Assembly (NCBI RefSeq): GCF_001411555.2
Contig: NC_049904.1
Span: 27,789,370 to 27,853,369 of the forward strand
Source of the DNA: Juglans regia
Taxonomy: Eukaryota > Streptophyta > Magnoliopsida > Fagales > Juglandaceae
Direction: 5' to 3'
DNA: 64,000 nt
Positions within the stretch are counted from its first letter, which is position 1, and each line of letters opens with the position of its first letter. Below, in pieces: positions 11,427-25,000 of this stretch. The position numbers and the translations under genes are program-made. Below the pieces are notes generated by a model. It did not search any database and was not told the origin of the DNA. It saw nothing but the letters and a program-made list of their open reading frames with translations.

Positions 11427-13789
11427 TTCACTTCAAGGGGAACACTTTTGTATGACAGAAGATGGAAGAGATTTAGAGAAAAGTTCTATATCATTCCTAA
11501 ATCATTCTTACAATACTCAGCTTTTAGTATATATATTGCCGGGCAGTATAACCGAAAGCAAGCAGTAGAGGCTAAGGGCAACCCCTAATACAATGTAATT
11601 AGCAACAATCCAAAGCAAATAAAACCCATCCAAACAGAAAAATCAGGTCCCAAGGAATATGCTCAGTATTACTACATCCATAAATGAATTACATAAAAAT
11701 AATCTCATAAATTAATGTGGTTTTATCTAATCTGTTAGATCGATTTTACAATAAAAGTAACTTTATAATTGACGAACGATATCAAGTAACGTTAATTTGT
11801 AAGATTATTTTTGTGTAATCTATTTATGACCCAATTTATTTGAAATAGAGAGACCTGATCGAGAACTTGTCATAAGTTGACTGTTATTCTTTAAAAAATA
11901 TATATAAAGGGCAAATCTAATGGTGTTATACTAGTGAAGAAAAATGTTTTCATAGAGAAAGAGTTAACAATGGACCAATTCAAATACTTTTATAAAAATA
12001 AAAATCTCTCTTAAGTTCTGAAATGATACATGACAAGTGAGAATTCTCATAATTTAGATTGAAAAATTCATCCAATCCAATTTAAAAGAAGACTTTATCC
12101 CCTTTTAAACTCATGCTGATTTTTGTTTTTATTTGTTGGTAAAATACAAAATAATATAATAAAAAGTATAATTAAATTAAAATTAAAACGAAATCAGTTT
12201 GGACTAAGGCGCAAAAATCTCGCTCTCTTTAAAGAGACTCAAACACTCTGGGTATACAAAGTCTCAAATTAACCAGTGCAATAGAACTCCTCTTGACTTG
12301 ACTCTTCTAGGATACAACAGTCTAACTGATCTTCGTATGACTCAAGTTTACTCTGTATAAGTGGTTGAGTCTAAAACTCCACTCAAAAGAATACATCTCT
12401 TTTATCTAGAAATACTCTCAAAATTATCTAAGTACAATCCCTTTTTAGTCTCTTTAGAGATTTTCTCTATGTTGTACAGATAAAACAGCACCACGCTAAA
12501 AATAATAATAATAGACTATCGACAGACGCCAACCTCAATTTAAGCAATTCAATATACACTAAGAACCGGCACATTCATTCATGAAAAGAAATAGACTCGG
12601 TAATGCTGCAATGAATGATGAATTAAAAGAACAAATTTAAGGAAAACTAGATTAACGTTTTTTTTCAAGAAACGGCAACTCATTCATTACCAACTTAAAA
12701 GAAAAAACCGACTACAGAAGTTTATAGGACCATTAACTAAGAGTGATAAGAATTTAGTTGATAAAAATAAAGAAGAAAAAGTTCAAACGTAAAATAACGG
12801 TACAAACGTTAATGGCCTCTTAAAAAAAAAACGTTGGTAATGAACATCTCTGAAAAGAAACGTTATTGAAAAATACTATTTATTAAAAAATTCCAACATT
12901 ATTCTCTTTGGATTTCTGTATGTCTTTGAGCTATCAATGAGATCTAACAGTTTTCCACTCATATTATTATATAAAAAAGATCATGATTTAGTAATATCTT
13001 AAAAATAAAAATTTATATGTAAGATCTTATTGTGTGTCAAAAAGTAAAATTTTAGATTATTAGGCACTAATATCACTCATAATAACATCAAAGATAGAAA
13101 AGAACAAAAGAGATCACTACTGGCATCGACTACAATCACAACCCTTTATTATATTCCATTGAAAAATAAGAGAGATCCTTTTTATTTGTGGTTTTTTAGG
13201 AGAAATTATATTTGCAGTTTTAAGTATGTAAGTTTCGCATATTTTTTTTTTAAAAAATTGGATAAATTTGAGACTTACATAAAAATTAATTTTTCTAATG
13301 ACGGAGCTATTTTTTTCAAATGGAGTATGTGAGACTTGCACACTCTAAAACTGCATCTAATATTATTTTTTTAGGGTATAGATTTAATTTTACGAATTAT
13401 AATCATACTTTCGTGTTCTCTCCTCTTTTACTGTTTTTTTGAACTTACGATTTGAGTTTTGCTAAATTTGAAATTAAACTCCTAGCCTCAATTCGCATTG
13501 ATTTGTAAGTATAAAAAAAAAAAGAAAAGAAAAGAAAAAAAAAGTATATTATCATAGTTTCCCTTAACTTCTTAGTAATCGTCATTTCTTTAGAACACCC
13601 TTTTCTATTGATGGAGCCGTTTTTTTTTTAAATGGAGTATGTGAGACTTACACACTGTAAAATTATATCTAACATTATTTTTTTTTAGGGTATAAATTTA
13701 ATTTTACGAATTATAATCATACTTTCATGTTCTCTCTCTCTCTCTCTTTTTTTTTTTTTTTGAACTTGCGATTTGAGTTTTGCTAAAAA
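11427..13789. other. AT-rich intergenic DNA with a MITE-like foldback
   Basis: I see no coding signal. A foldback spans 12654-12864: AACGTTT ... TTCATTACCAAC on the left mirrors GTTGGTAATGAA ... AAACGTT on the right. Two copies of a family B-like MITE subfamily appear at about 13193-13375 and 13610-13700, both with the word AATGGAGTATGTGAGACTT. The rest is plain AT-rich sequence. Confidence 0.5.
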
Positions 13790-15586
13790 TGGCAGAAGTA
13801 AGAGGAAATGAAAATCATGGAAGAAGATGTGTGTTCTACTGGAGGAAGAGTGAATTGGGGTGCGAGACCTTGTAAAAGTGCATAGATCTTTGTTTTTGAA
13901 GTTTGGGTGGCAGTTATTGACACATAATTCATTATAGGCAAGGTTCTTTCGGGCAAAATATATTAAACATGGGCATATCTCTTTGAGTGTTGATGGCAAT
14001 ACATGTTCGACGTTTGGGAAGAAAATCATTGAGGGGTTGCTTGAGCTACTGCAAAATTCAAGATAGAAGGTTCGAGAGGGTAACCTTTCGCTCTGAATTG
14101 ATAATTTTCTGGGCCATGGCCCTTTATGTGAATGGGTGGAAGTGATTGAAAAATTGAACATTAGACTTCAAGAGCTTGTTGTTAATGATCGGTGAGATGT
14201 GGAGAAACTACAGTTGCTATTGAGGGCGTAGAAGATTAGCGATGTGGTGGTTAAGGTTGGTGCGTTAAGAGATGTGAAGGACGTATTAATCTGATTAGTA
14301 GAGAAGGACGAGAATTTCTCAACAAAGTCAGCATAGGATTTTATTAGAATTAAAATGCTGAGGTTTGCTTGGGCAAAGTGGGTATGGAATAATCTGTTGC
14401 CGAAAAAGATCTCTATATGCATGTGGAAAGTGGCTTTTAAGTGCTTAAGTGTGGATGTGCAGGTACGTAAGTTGGGGATTTCGTTAATATCTTGTTGTAA
14501 TTGTTGTATGGCGGGGCATGTGGAAAACTTGGAGCATGTGCTTTGTAAAGGGGAGTTTGCCATGGCCGTCTAGAAGAAGGTTTCGGAAGAGGTGGGGATC
14601 CCGTTTGTAGCTCAACAGAGTTGGCGAGAGAGGGTCTAGGTTTGGTTTAATAGAGCATTTAGGTAGTCACAACTTAGGACATCAATGGGTTTAATTCCTT
14701 GCATTGTGGTATGGAGACTTTGGTTTAGACCCTGTGCGGCAAGGATGGAAGGCAGAGACGAAAACTTGTTGGAGGTTTGGAGCTCGATCAAGCACTGGGT
14801 GCAGGTTCTTGCAAGCAGAATTTCCAGGGAAAAAGATTTTCGTAAAGGGACTTACGTGTGCTTCAAAATATGGAGGTTTCGATTGTGGAACAGAGAACTA
14901 TGAAGGTGCAAAATGTCTGTTGGTTGAAAATGAGCCATGGAGGTTAAAATTGAATCTAGATAGTAGTAGTCTTGACAACCCAGGGCCTGGTGGAGGAGGG
15001 GGTATCTTACGGGATCATGTAGGGAATCTTGTCTTTGCTTTTTCTCATCATCTTTGTACATGTTCCAATAACGAAGCTATTCAGGCAGTTATAGAGGGAA
15101 TAAAGATTTGTCGACAGTTGGGTCATTTTTTAATTGATTTAGTGTGATTCTTTGGTGGTGGTTTCCTGGCTTGTGGATAGAGACTGTACAGTGTGGTATC
15201 TTTGGAATTGTTGGAATTAGTTGATGGGCTTGTTGGAAGGTTTTGACTTCTCTATCAATTACTTATGTAGAGAAGGGAATAAAGTAGTGGATGCTTTGGC
15301 TAGGTGTGATACGTTGGGAGAGGATAATTTGTTCATGGATGTTTCTCAACTTCCACGATCTTTAAGAGGCTTGTATATATTGGTCAAAATGAACACAACT
15401 TATGTTACACGTAGATGGTGAAATGTTAGATTTTTTATTTTTGATTTTATGTTTTTGTCTGTTGGTTGGGTGAGGTTGACTTTTTTGTTAAGGTGGATTG
15501 AATTGTTTATTTAAAAATTTTCTTCTAGTGAAAGTTGATAAAATTTTGGAGGTTCCATCCTCCTTTAAAAAGAAAAAAAAAAAAAA
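13790..15586 (+). mobile_element. Degenerate LINE (L1-type), 3' portion of ORF2 with RNase H domain
   Basis: Translating the plus strand with several frameshifts and stops gives a zinc-knuckle reverse-transcriptase tail (AKWVWNNLLPKKISICMWKV near 14370-14430, then CCNCC...H...H). This is followed by a plant-LINE RNase H domain (LNLDSSSLDNPGPGGGGGIL near 14950-15010, EAIQAVIEGIK, then EGNKVVDALAR near 15275-15305). The element ends in a poly-A run at 15567-15586. Many in-frame stops make it inactive. A 14-bp repeat AACATTAGACTTCA flanks 14171-15584, so the region may be a short insertion inside an older relative. Confidence 0.75.
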
Positions 15587-16113
15587 CATTAGACTTCATC
15601 ATCATTGTGTAAAATCTCAGTATAGATTTAACGCTTCTCTTTTGACTTCTGCGAGTTTGCTCATTTCGAAACACATCATTGGTTGCCATGCTGACTACTA
15701 ATGCATTAGGAAAATTTTATCATTCCAACTTCCAGCTTTTTCTGATGAAATTTGATTTTTCTGGAAGAGCACCAAACGTTACTCCTTGAGATCATTTCAC
15801 AGCATGAGTTAAAAAAAAATAATTAAGATCATTCATTCTTTTAAGCATCTTGACCCTATAGATGCATGGCACTTCTTGGTCACTGAGTTGCATGTTAATC
15901 ATACAGCTACTCATGATCCCATTAAATATCTGAGAAATCATCCAGAGACAAGGAACAACTGCTTGACAGACCAAGCTAAGAAACCTTCAAAGAACAGCTA
16001 GTCTAAATCCAGCTACAAATTAATCGTCTTTACAGCTTAAACTGAATAAAAGAGTTCTAATACCTCGCTACCCACATCACCAGGTTGTAAATATGCCCCC
16101 AACTGCAATGTAA

Positions 16114-18897
16114 TCACAAATCCAGCTTCTTAGCTGCCAAATCGAAAATGCTTCTCAAATCTTGCTTAACTTCATCATTTTCAAATAAAAATTCAATTGC
16201 ATTTCTTGCCAGCTCAAACATTTCTCTCTTTCCAAGACCTGGGTAGTTAATAAATGAAAAAAAAATCGTTCAGTAATGATAGCTATTCAATCGAACTCTC
16301 TTTACCAGCACCACTACATTAATAATACCTACCATATGCAGCAGCAGCAAGATTATACTCTTTGGAAAGACTGGTGGAGAACACCCCAGAATCATCAGTG
16401 CAGAGGACTAGTGGATGTTTTGCCTTGTACAGGTCAGCTGCATAGTTGAATGCAGTGTTACAACAGAGATTTCAAGTCTATCGTAGCAAAGTAGTACAGA
16501 TGCTTTAATTACTTAAGAATAAGGTTTATCCAGAAGAGGTAGTCAAGTGTGCATTTTTAGTCGGCTTAGTTTTGCTTTTGGTTTTAAATCTTTAATTTAA
16601 ACAAGAAGCAGAAGAGAAGACCTAACCAAAATGGTGAACATCTAGTGAGGAAACTGATGCAGTCGTGATGTTGGAAGTCAGACAAATTTCAACCTGAAAA
16701 AATTGAACAGACACATAGACTAAATAAGTTAGCCAGCCCAATGATTGAAGACCATCAAATTTGACAATGATCTTTGAATCAAATGGCATCCCCTCTATCC
16801 ATAGGGAGATGGAGGGTGAGACCACTGGCTCGATCTCATATGAGTGAGTTTTATTCACATATATTTAAAAAAAATACAATTTTTTTTAAGATATAATCAG
16901 TTTAAAATCCTTTTTGCCAAAAAAATAATGATGAACCAAAGACATCCGGACTGGTCATCAACTAGAACTCTTTTAAGTTTCACCTCTCATTGATTTAATC
17001 TCATACGATTAATATCTGCAAAGTGCTTTCAAATTACACTGGCAAAATAATCAAACTAATCAGGCTTTTGCCTCTTCTCCCATGGCATCCATCCCACGGA
17101 AGTCACAAGAAGAAGATATTCCCTACCATCCCAGGGCAGTGAAGGTCATCATCAAGATAAGAATAACTTTCACAGACAACTAACCGGGATATTATAGGAT
17201 TTCAACTTCTTCCAATCATCCTCTCCAAAGTAACAGGCATGGCCAACCCTCTGGGGAATAAAGTCTAGCATTGCTTGTATCTCTTTTGGATTAGGTACCT
17301 ATATGCACTAAGTCAGGAAAATAAGCTAGTCAGGGTATCTACAAAAGTAACAGATGTAGCATCAGAAAGAAAACATACCTCTCCACAGTGAAGAGTTATA
17401 TCAAGACCATGTTCTCTAGCAAACTTTAATGCCGGCAAAAATGTGATCCTGTCTCAGATACAAAGTGAACTGGATGATGAGATTTTTGTAACCAATAAAA
17501 CACAATGCTAAATTGCTAATCTACCAGAGAAAACTCTGCCTAAACGACGTGTGAATATGTACCATTCACCCACAACAGGATTTCCAGATAGGTCAATACC
17601 AACTACTCCTAAATCTCTCATTTCCAGAGCAAGCTTAACCTATAATAGGTGAAAAATACAGTTAAAAACCCGCCTGTCACAACGCAGCTTAACAAGATTG
17701 TCACAGACAATATATCTAGACATACAGTTTCCATTGCAGCTGCAGTGGACTCCCGACGGTCAATACTCAAAAGGAGCCGAACATATATCTTTTTTCTTGC
17801 TGTTCCATTACACATATCATTTACAGGTACAGATATTATATGACTTCCAGCATCCACATTGTTATGTGGAAAAACCACATCAACTGTACTAACATTCCTT
17901 ACACCTTCCATTACTGCTTCCATGTAAGAGCGCTTAGTCATTCCTTTTGAATCATTTCTCTGTGTAAAACAAAATCCATGATTTTCTTAATTAATCATAT
18001 GTACCTGTCATATTTACAGGAATATATCACAAGATTTAGCGAGTTTTTTTTATATATCTAATTACCTTTGGAGTCGTTCTTAATTCCAGGTATACAACAT
18101 TTTCAGAGGCAAAATCTTCAATAACCTGATAATAACGAAGGAAAAAAAAACATATCAATGTAAAAGCATTGAAATGAAGGTCTTGAATGCATAGGGAAGT
18201 TGTCATACTTCTTTGGTAATTCTTTTAACGGTTGCGTGATCGGTAGTAATAATGTGGATCAGGTCAAACAATTTGAACACCTCGGTTAAAGAACGGTCAT
18301 CTGAATTGAAGAATATAGAGTTTCAGTGTCAAGAATATAATTATATAAGGTAACCGTTTCAAGTGAGACAACTGAAAAGTCAAGCAACTAAAACAAAGGA
18401 GGCTAAGAAAAAAAATAATAATCTTACACTTCTTGGTATCTTAGAAATGAAACCCAACTCGACTAAGCCAACTGGGCGGTGCTTGGCACAGTTGAGTTGG
18501 CGCTTTCCATTTCAAGGGGTACCAAATAGTGCAAAAAAAAAAAAAAAAAGAACAGAGAAAAGTTCAAGTTCTGTTCTTTCCTAAGTTTTCTCGCCAAACA
18601 ATTAGAATAAAGGGCAATGGGCATACTTTTCAAGATTACATGCTCCACATCTGAGAAAACTATGACACCCTTTTCACCCAGATCTTTAGCAAGTTCACTG
18701 TAGCAAAAGAAAACCTCAGTATATGGAAACATATTGCACTAAGCTCCGCAACTAGAGCAAAAGCTTAAACATTTTAGCCACGAAGAATAGACAGATACAG
18801 AGAGAACAGAGAGAGATTACAGCAGTGTGGAGTCTCTAATGGATCCATTGAGGTGAGCGTGTAGTTCCACCTTTGGTATTGAAGCAAACCACTCCAT
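16114..18897 (-). CDS. MAPDA: N6-methyl-AMP deaminase (adenosine deaminase-like, MAPDA/ADAL)
   Basis: Cytosolic metal-dependent deaminase that removes the methylamine from N6-methyl-AMP, giving IMP and keeping modified nucleotides from methylated RNA out of the nucleotide pools. Eleven exons: 18821-18897, 18627-18697, 18209-18300, 18066-18125, 17726-17959, 17563-17639, 17379-17448, 17185-17298, 16627-16693, 16333-16437 and 16114-16238. Together they make 363 residues in frame, close to the usual family size. Zinc ligands and catalytic residues are visible: HAH at residues 13-15 (in ELHAHLNGS), HCGE at 224-227, and TDDSG at 301-305. The start MEWFASIPKVELHAH fits the family. Ordinary adenosine deaminases are longer and differ around these motifs; the plant member of this size is MAPDA. 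No defects seen. Confidence 0.92.
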
Positions 18898-19170
18898 TTT
18901 TCTCCCTCTTTTGCTTCCTCCCTTACTTTCTCTTCTCTGCCTGGTGTTCTTATCGCCCCGGTTTGCTTGTACTGCCAATTTTTTGCTAATTCGATGATAT
19001 GGCATAGCATTTTGTGTTCGGTTGACTCTTTTTGTCTTTTGGGCCAAGATTCTCACCTAGGCCCCCATAAACAAAATAGCGGGCTGGCTCCTACGTCATC
19101 AAGAATATTTTCTGCATCTCCTTCGTATACTTTTGGATTACGTTGGGATGGAATAGTTGGGAGAAATTTA
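18898..19170. other. MAPDA 5' flank
   Basis: A pyrimidine-rich stretch (CTCCCTCTTTTGCTTCCTC) directly upstream of the MAPDA start on the minus strand is consistent with its 5'UTR and promoter. No clear TATA box or RNA gene. Confidence 0.35.
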
Positions 19171-19705
19171 TGGCTCTAATTATCTCATAAAATTAATTTC
19201 TTAAGAGATGACTGCTCACTTTTTTTAAATATGTTTTAAGACTTTATTTATAGATAATGTGAGATTATTCTTCAATATCATTTCTTAAATACAGATCAAT
19301 ATTTTTCTTGATTTTTATCACGAGATAACTAGTGTGGACTCCATTCATTTTGTGACAGATTCTGATATCATGAAAGAATTAATGGGTCTAACTCATCTAA
19401 TAAAATTGGTTCAACAAGAGATGATTGTTCATTCTTTATAAACATGTCCAAGACTTTGTCTATAGGCAATGTGAGATTATTCCTCAACATCCTCTCTCAC
19501 GTGCAAATCAGTATTTTTCCTGGTCCTTGTCATGTGATAAGTAGTATAGATCCTCATTCTTCCTATGACAAGTTCTGATACTATGAAAGAATTCATGAGC
19601 CTAACTCATATCATAAAACTGATTCTACAAGAGAAGATTGCTCATTTCTTATAAACATACACAAGATCTTATCCACAGATAATGTGAGATTATTTTTCAA
19701 AACTG
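19171..19705. repeat. Tandem array, about 2.5 copies of a 212-bp unit
   Basis: Three units begin near 19171, 19383 and 19595 with variants of GGGTCTAACTCATCTAATAA. Each contains AATGTGAGATTATTC at constant spacing (about 19256, 19468, 19681), so the period is 212-213 bp. The third copy is truncated. No ORF. Confidence 0.8.
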
Positions 19706-22011
19706 TCGATCACTCCATCTCCACTTCCTCCTTGCTACAATTACCATTAGAGCAACTTTGCAATATTTTCCAAGAACAGTTAAAAGAAAATATATTCTAA
19801 AAATATATATATAAATTAACGTGAATTGACGTGAGACGTTAGATATATTTTATATTAAATTTGTTTTATAATCTTATATAAAATTATATCAATTTATAAA
19901 TTTATTTTTATAAAGATACTAAGAAATTTCCAAATACAACACTACTACATACGTGAATATAGATGCAAAATGAGTTTGATTAGTAGACCGTTATAATTAT
20001 AAAGAGTTTAATGGATCTATCTATTTACAGGGACACACCTATTTGTGCACACTGCCTACCAAACTCTTCCATGGGAATGCAAACTTCACCAAGCATTGCT
20101 CTCCCAATTATAGGAAAAATGGAATAATTAATAAAAGAGGGTTATATAGATGCTAATGATAATTCAATACAATTTTTTTTCAACATTTTTTTATAATTTG
20201 AAGAGGGACAGACGTAACATATGAATCTATCGATATTTAATATTTGAGATCAGTGTTGAATTTATATCTTTCCAAGTTATAGAAAGTGTTTAAGATAAAA
20301 ACATCTAGGGCATATAAATTAAAGAGGACTTGTTTTTTTTTAAGAGAAATGATACTTGCAATCGTGAGTGTGCAAGCGCCGTATAGTCATTTTGAAAAGA
20401 AATTAATAAATACAGAATTCATATGAAAAGAAATTAATTTTTTAATAATAGATCTTATTTTTTTAAAAATAATTATACGATATTTATGCACTCAACGACT
20501 ATACATAACATTATTTTTTTTAAATTCCCTAGAGATGGCCTAAGAGAACCGGCTAGAAGTTACAAACAAGGCCTTTATGTTACACAAAAATGTGTGACGA
20601 TTAATCGGCTCTCATATAATGTGTATTTTGTCTTTTTGGAAGAAGCAATCAATGCGCCACAGATGTCACTGATTCTGCCACTTGTTAGACACCCACCACA
20701 TTCATTTCTACCATCAACTACTTTTCCTACCCAATGTGTCATTTGTCTTACTCCGCCATTATTGGCTCGTTTGGATTTATATAAGATGATAAATTCTTTT
20801 TTTTTTTTTTTTATAATATTATTTTTTAATTTAAGATATTTTATTTTTTTTTTCATTTAATAAAAAATCTGAATTCAAACCATTTTACTTCACAAACTAT
20901 TTTATAATTATTAATAAAATTTTAATCTTATCTCATTATCTAAATATGTCATTGAACTTTCTTTTAAGAGTGTCTTAAAAGATATTGCGTTTAGAGAATG
21001 TTGTACACCATGTCACCATCCGTATTATAATGTTAGATATAAATTTTAAATAAATAAATTTTATTTCGATTTTTTATAAAAAAATAGATTTCACTAATAA
21101 AAAAAAATTCTTTTAACGCTTATTTTAAGTGAGGTCCACTTTTTTTTAATGGCTTGTGTGAGATTTATTAATTTATAACTTATACAAATTATTTTTCTAT
21201 TTTATTTAGAGTTTTGTTATTCAATCTCCACCACACTCCACACTCCATATTTCGCATTTTTTAAAATTTTTAATATTTTTTTGAGTTTATTTTTTTAAAA
21301 TTATTTCAAAAATTTTATTCATTATTTATATAATAAATATTTGATAAAATAAAAAATTAAAAAAAATGTGAAGTATAAAATGTAAAGAGGTTATGAAAAT
21401 TTGTTGTTTAATTTAGGTTGCGTTTAGATGTTGAAGTGAGTTGAGTTGAGATAATAAAATATTGTTAGAATATTATTTATTATTATTATTATTATTTTAG
21501 GATTTGAAAAAGTTGAATTGTTTATTATATTTTGTATTGGGATTTGAAAAAATTGTAATGATGAGTTGAGATGAGTTGAGAGGATTTTTGATTCCAAACG
21601 AAGCCTTAGGTTGTGTTTGGATGTTGAAGTGAATTGAGTTGAGTTGAGTTGAGATGATAAAATATTGTTAGAATATTATTTTTTAATATTATTATTATTT
21701 TAAGATTTAAAAAAGTTGAATTATTTATTATATTTTATATTAAGATTTGAAAAAATTGTAATGATGAATCAAACTCACCCTAATATTACAAGTGTGAAGC
21801 TATTTCTCATGTTTTTAAAGAAAGAGCTCGAATCACGAAAAGGGCTAAAAAATGTTCAATGCCTGTCCTTGATCTTTAACAAGGCCCAGTCTTCGTGGCC
21901 GATCGTATCAAAAGCACATCCCCAAACATAAACCCGATCCATAACCCAAAATCCGGCATCGATTGTCAAAATATCTTGTCATCACATCGAACCCAGTGCT
22001 AGGGGACCCCA
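19706..22011. other. AT-rich intergenic DNA with MITE copies
   Basis: No coding signal. A family B MITE lies at about 20345-20515. A family A MITE copy spans 21418-21604 and is followed at once by a second, truncated copy (about 21607-21770), both beginning TAGGTTG(C/T)GTTT. A poly-T run at 20798-20812 sits in a further MITE-like stretch. The last about 100 bases lead into the pseudouridine synthase gene. Confidence 0.5.
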
Positions 22012-25000
22012 ATGAAGATGGGTTCCGCGAGTTTTGCTTCAGTCTTAGCCAATGGCTGGCAGAGTTTCAGTTCGCCAGTGGCTTTCGTGCGCACGTTAGC
22101 AACCACCCACGCTCCGCTTTGTAAGCACTACAACGACAATCGCTTGGTTGCTTGGTCTTCGACTTCTGGGTCTCCACAAAGCAATGGCAGAACGTTTGCA
22201 TGTGAATCCTCGAGTCCAGACATTCCCGCCTCAACTCCTGTTGTATGGTACGTAGAACATAGAACATGATTTTATTGTTAAATTATGTGTTCATGTAATT
22301 TTAGGTTACAACTTACATTTTGTGGGTTGCAAACTTGCAATGAATTTTCTGCTTTCACTTTGATTGGTTGCTGATAAAACAGAGGAAAGCTCCGGAATAT
22401 GAAGTTTCAACTTTCAACTGTTTCTATTTCATAAACTTAAATTTTTTTTCCTTCTAAAAGAATAAAAATAAATTTTTATTAATGCATTAATATAAGCTTC
22501 CCATACTTTCTGCTTATACTTTGTTGGGTGTCTGTAATTTTGGCTTGTTTCTTAGTTGAAGATAGAATTTTAGCTAAAATATCGTAAGTTTTGTTTTATT
22601 TTATTTGTTGATGAGAAAACTTAGAAAAGGCTTGAGAAATGAAGTTTTGAACATTATTTCTCTCTCGCCATACCACCTGTTCGGTGATTTTATTTACTTT
22701 TGACGAACCTTCTTGCTCTTACTTTTATTTCGGATCGGAGTGAATTTCATAGGTTGTATTTTTTAGTTCCTTTATATTTCCCGTTCATTGGATTGCTGAC
22801 TATAAGACGTATGCTTTTGTTTAAGCGGCCCCGAATATCATCGCTTGCTTCCGTGTACCACACACAAGGGCCCGCCCAGAGTTGAACACTTGATTGTTTC
22901 AGAAGAAGGGCCTGTTCTGGAATATATCTGTAAAACTCTGGATCTTCCTCCTCTGTAAGTCTTTTCATCACTCCAGAGTCGACATTATGTTGTATGAGAC
23001 GTCATTTTGTGTTACTAATCAGGATGAAGTGAAAAATATGATGAATTTCATTATTTGAAGGTTCGTTGCAGATCTCATCCATTTTGGAGCTGTATATTAT
23101 GCCCTTGTATGTCCAAAGCCTCCTCCAAGTGCCACCCCAGAGCAACTTAGGATATTTGAAGTTGTTACAGCACCATCAGTACTGAGAAAGAGAGCTTCCA
23201 TCAAAGGGAAAACAATACAAGCGGCACAAAAGACTTTTAGGGTAACTCATGTAGACCAGTTCCTTGAAGCCGGATCATACTTACGGGTGTATGTGCACCC
23301 AAGACGCTTTCCAAGGTAAAGCATAGATTTTTCTGAGATTACTATCATATGTACTAGCATGTTTTTTTTTTTTTAAAAGAAGAGAGACGGTATCTCCAAA
23401 TTTTATTAATTACCCACACTTTTAGCAGAGCGATACCTTTTGCCAAAAGAAAGCTTAAGGGTTATAAAAATCCCAAAACCAAGCTTTATGAAAATTGTAA
23501 ACTAATCTATAACATGTACTACTATCATACTAAGCCAAAACAAATGGTTATTCTATACAACATAAAATTGTAACAATTCTCTATGTACTAGCATGATACC
23601 TGTTGAAATTTGAATCCTAATCAGGTGCTATGAAATTGACTGGAAATCAAGGATCATAGCTGTGGCTGAATCCTACGTGGTTTTGGACAAACCTTCGGGT
23701 ACATCAGTATGTAACCAATCCATGAATCTCGCCATTGTGTTTATGAGACATCTCATAGGTTGTGCCTCAAATGAATGGATCTTCTATGTCAATATTTACA
23801 TGATTGTAAATCCTAGAGCTGCATGGTTACGTTATTGTTTCTGTACTTGTGTTTTGGCCTCTCTCCCAAGGAAACAAAGTCCAAAACAATGATTAATTGA
23901 TGTTATTATTTCACCCTAAAGAAGATTGACATTCTTTATGATATTTGAGTCGCTCGATATCTTTCATATGAAATTTTGGAATGTTTGGGATTAGTTAATT
24001 GATTGCCTATGGCTTATTGATTCTATGTCAGTTTTGATTAGGTGGGCGGAACTACGAACAATATTGAAGAAACTTGTGCAACCTTTGCTACCCGTGCCCT
24101 TGGTTTAACAACCCCTTTGTTGACCACCCACCAGATTGATAATTGCACAGAAGGCTGGTACCGTAGCTTGTAGTATTTATTATCACATAGAACTATTATC
24201 GTTGGTTGATAATGAGTAATGGCAAGTAATTTTCTTGCAGTGTTTTGTTAGCAAGGACAAAGGATTACTGCTCAGTTTTTCATGGTAAAATCAGAGTAAG
24301 TTATTTAATATCCTTTGTAGGTGCATGCTCTGGACTCAGCTTGTCCTACTTACCGAAGACTCCAATTCCCCTGGAGCTGCAAGGGCCCCTCACATGGTGT
24401 GCTCCACTCTGTGAGGGACCCTCCACACTGAGCAGATTTACAATACTGAATGTATATGTATTTTCGATTCACCATATTTTTAATTAATAGGTAATCTATC
24501 CTTAACCATATGATTCTTCCTGTCATCAGGAGAAAAAGGTGAAGAAACTTTATCTTGCTCTTGTTGCTGCTCCTGTGCCAATTGGGATTATTACCCACTA
24601 CATGCGTCCAACAAGCATGGCGCCAAGACTCATTTCAGAAGGTAGCCATCTTGGTCAAGCCTCACAGTGATTATGGCAAATTGAATTAAACCTTTGATGA
24701 GTTGCATTTTTTTTTTATCTTGAGGACGACAGACATGGACAGGAGAGGTATGTACTGCTCAATTAAGACTTTGATGCTGGAGCATCCAAGAGGCATGCAA
24801 AGGCATGGGGTCTAAACTTTTTGGCTAGTTCGCATTAGGGAAAAATGAATTTCTCCCCAAAGGGGATCTATAGATTATCAATCAACTGGTTGGACCATAA
24901 GCCAGATGATTTACATCATGGTGAGTTCCAAGATGGCCTGATTGTGCCAATTAAAGAATAAAAAGAAGCATTTGACTCCTTCATGCATGCTGGACTCTTG

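Noticed and set aside
20486..20860. Plus-strand frame of 124 codons and its minus-strand counterpart
   Set aside because: Driven by poly-T/poly-A runs and MITE sequence; no start context or similarity.
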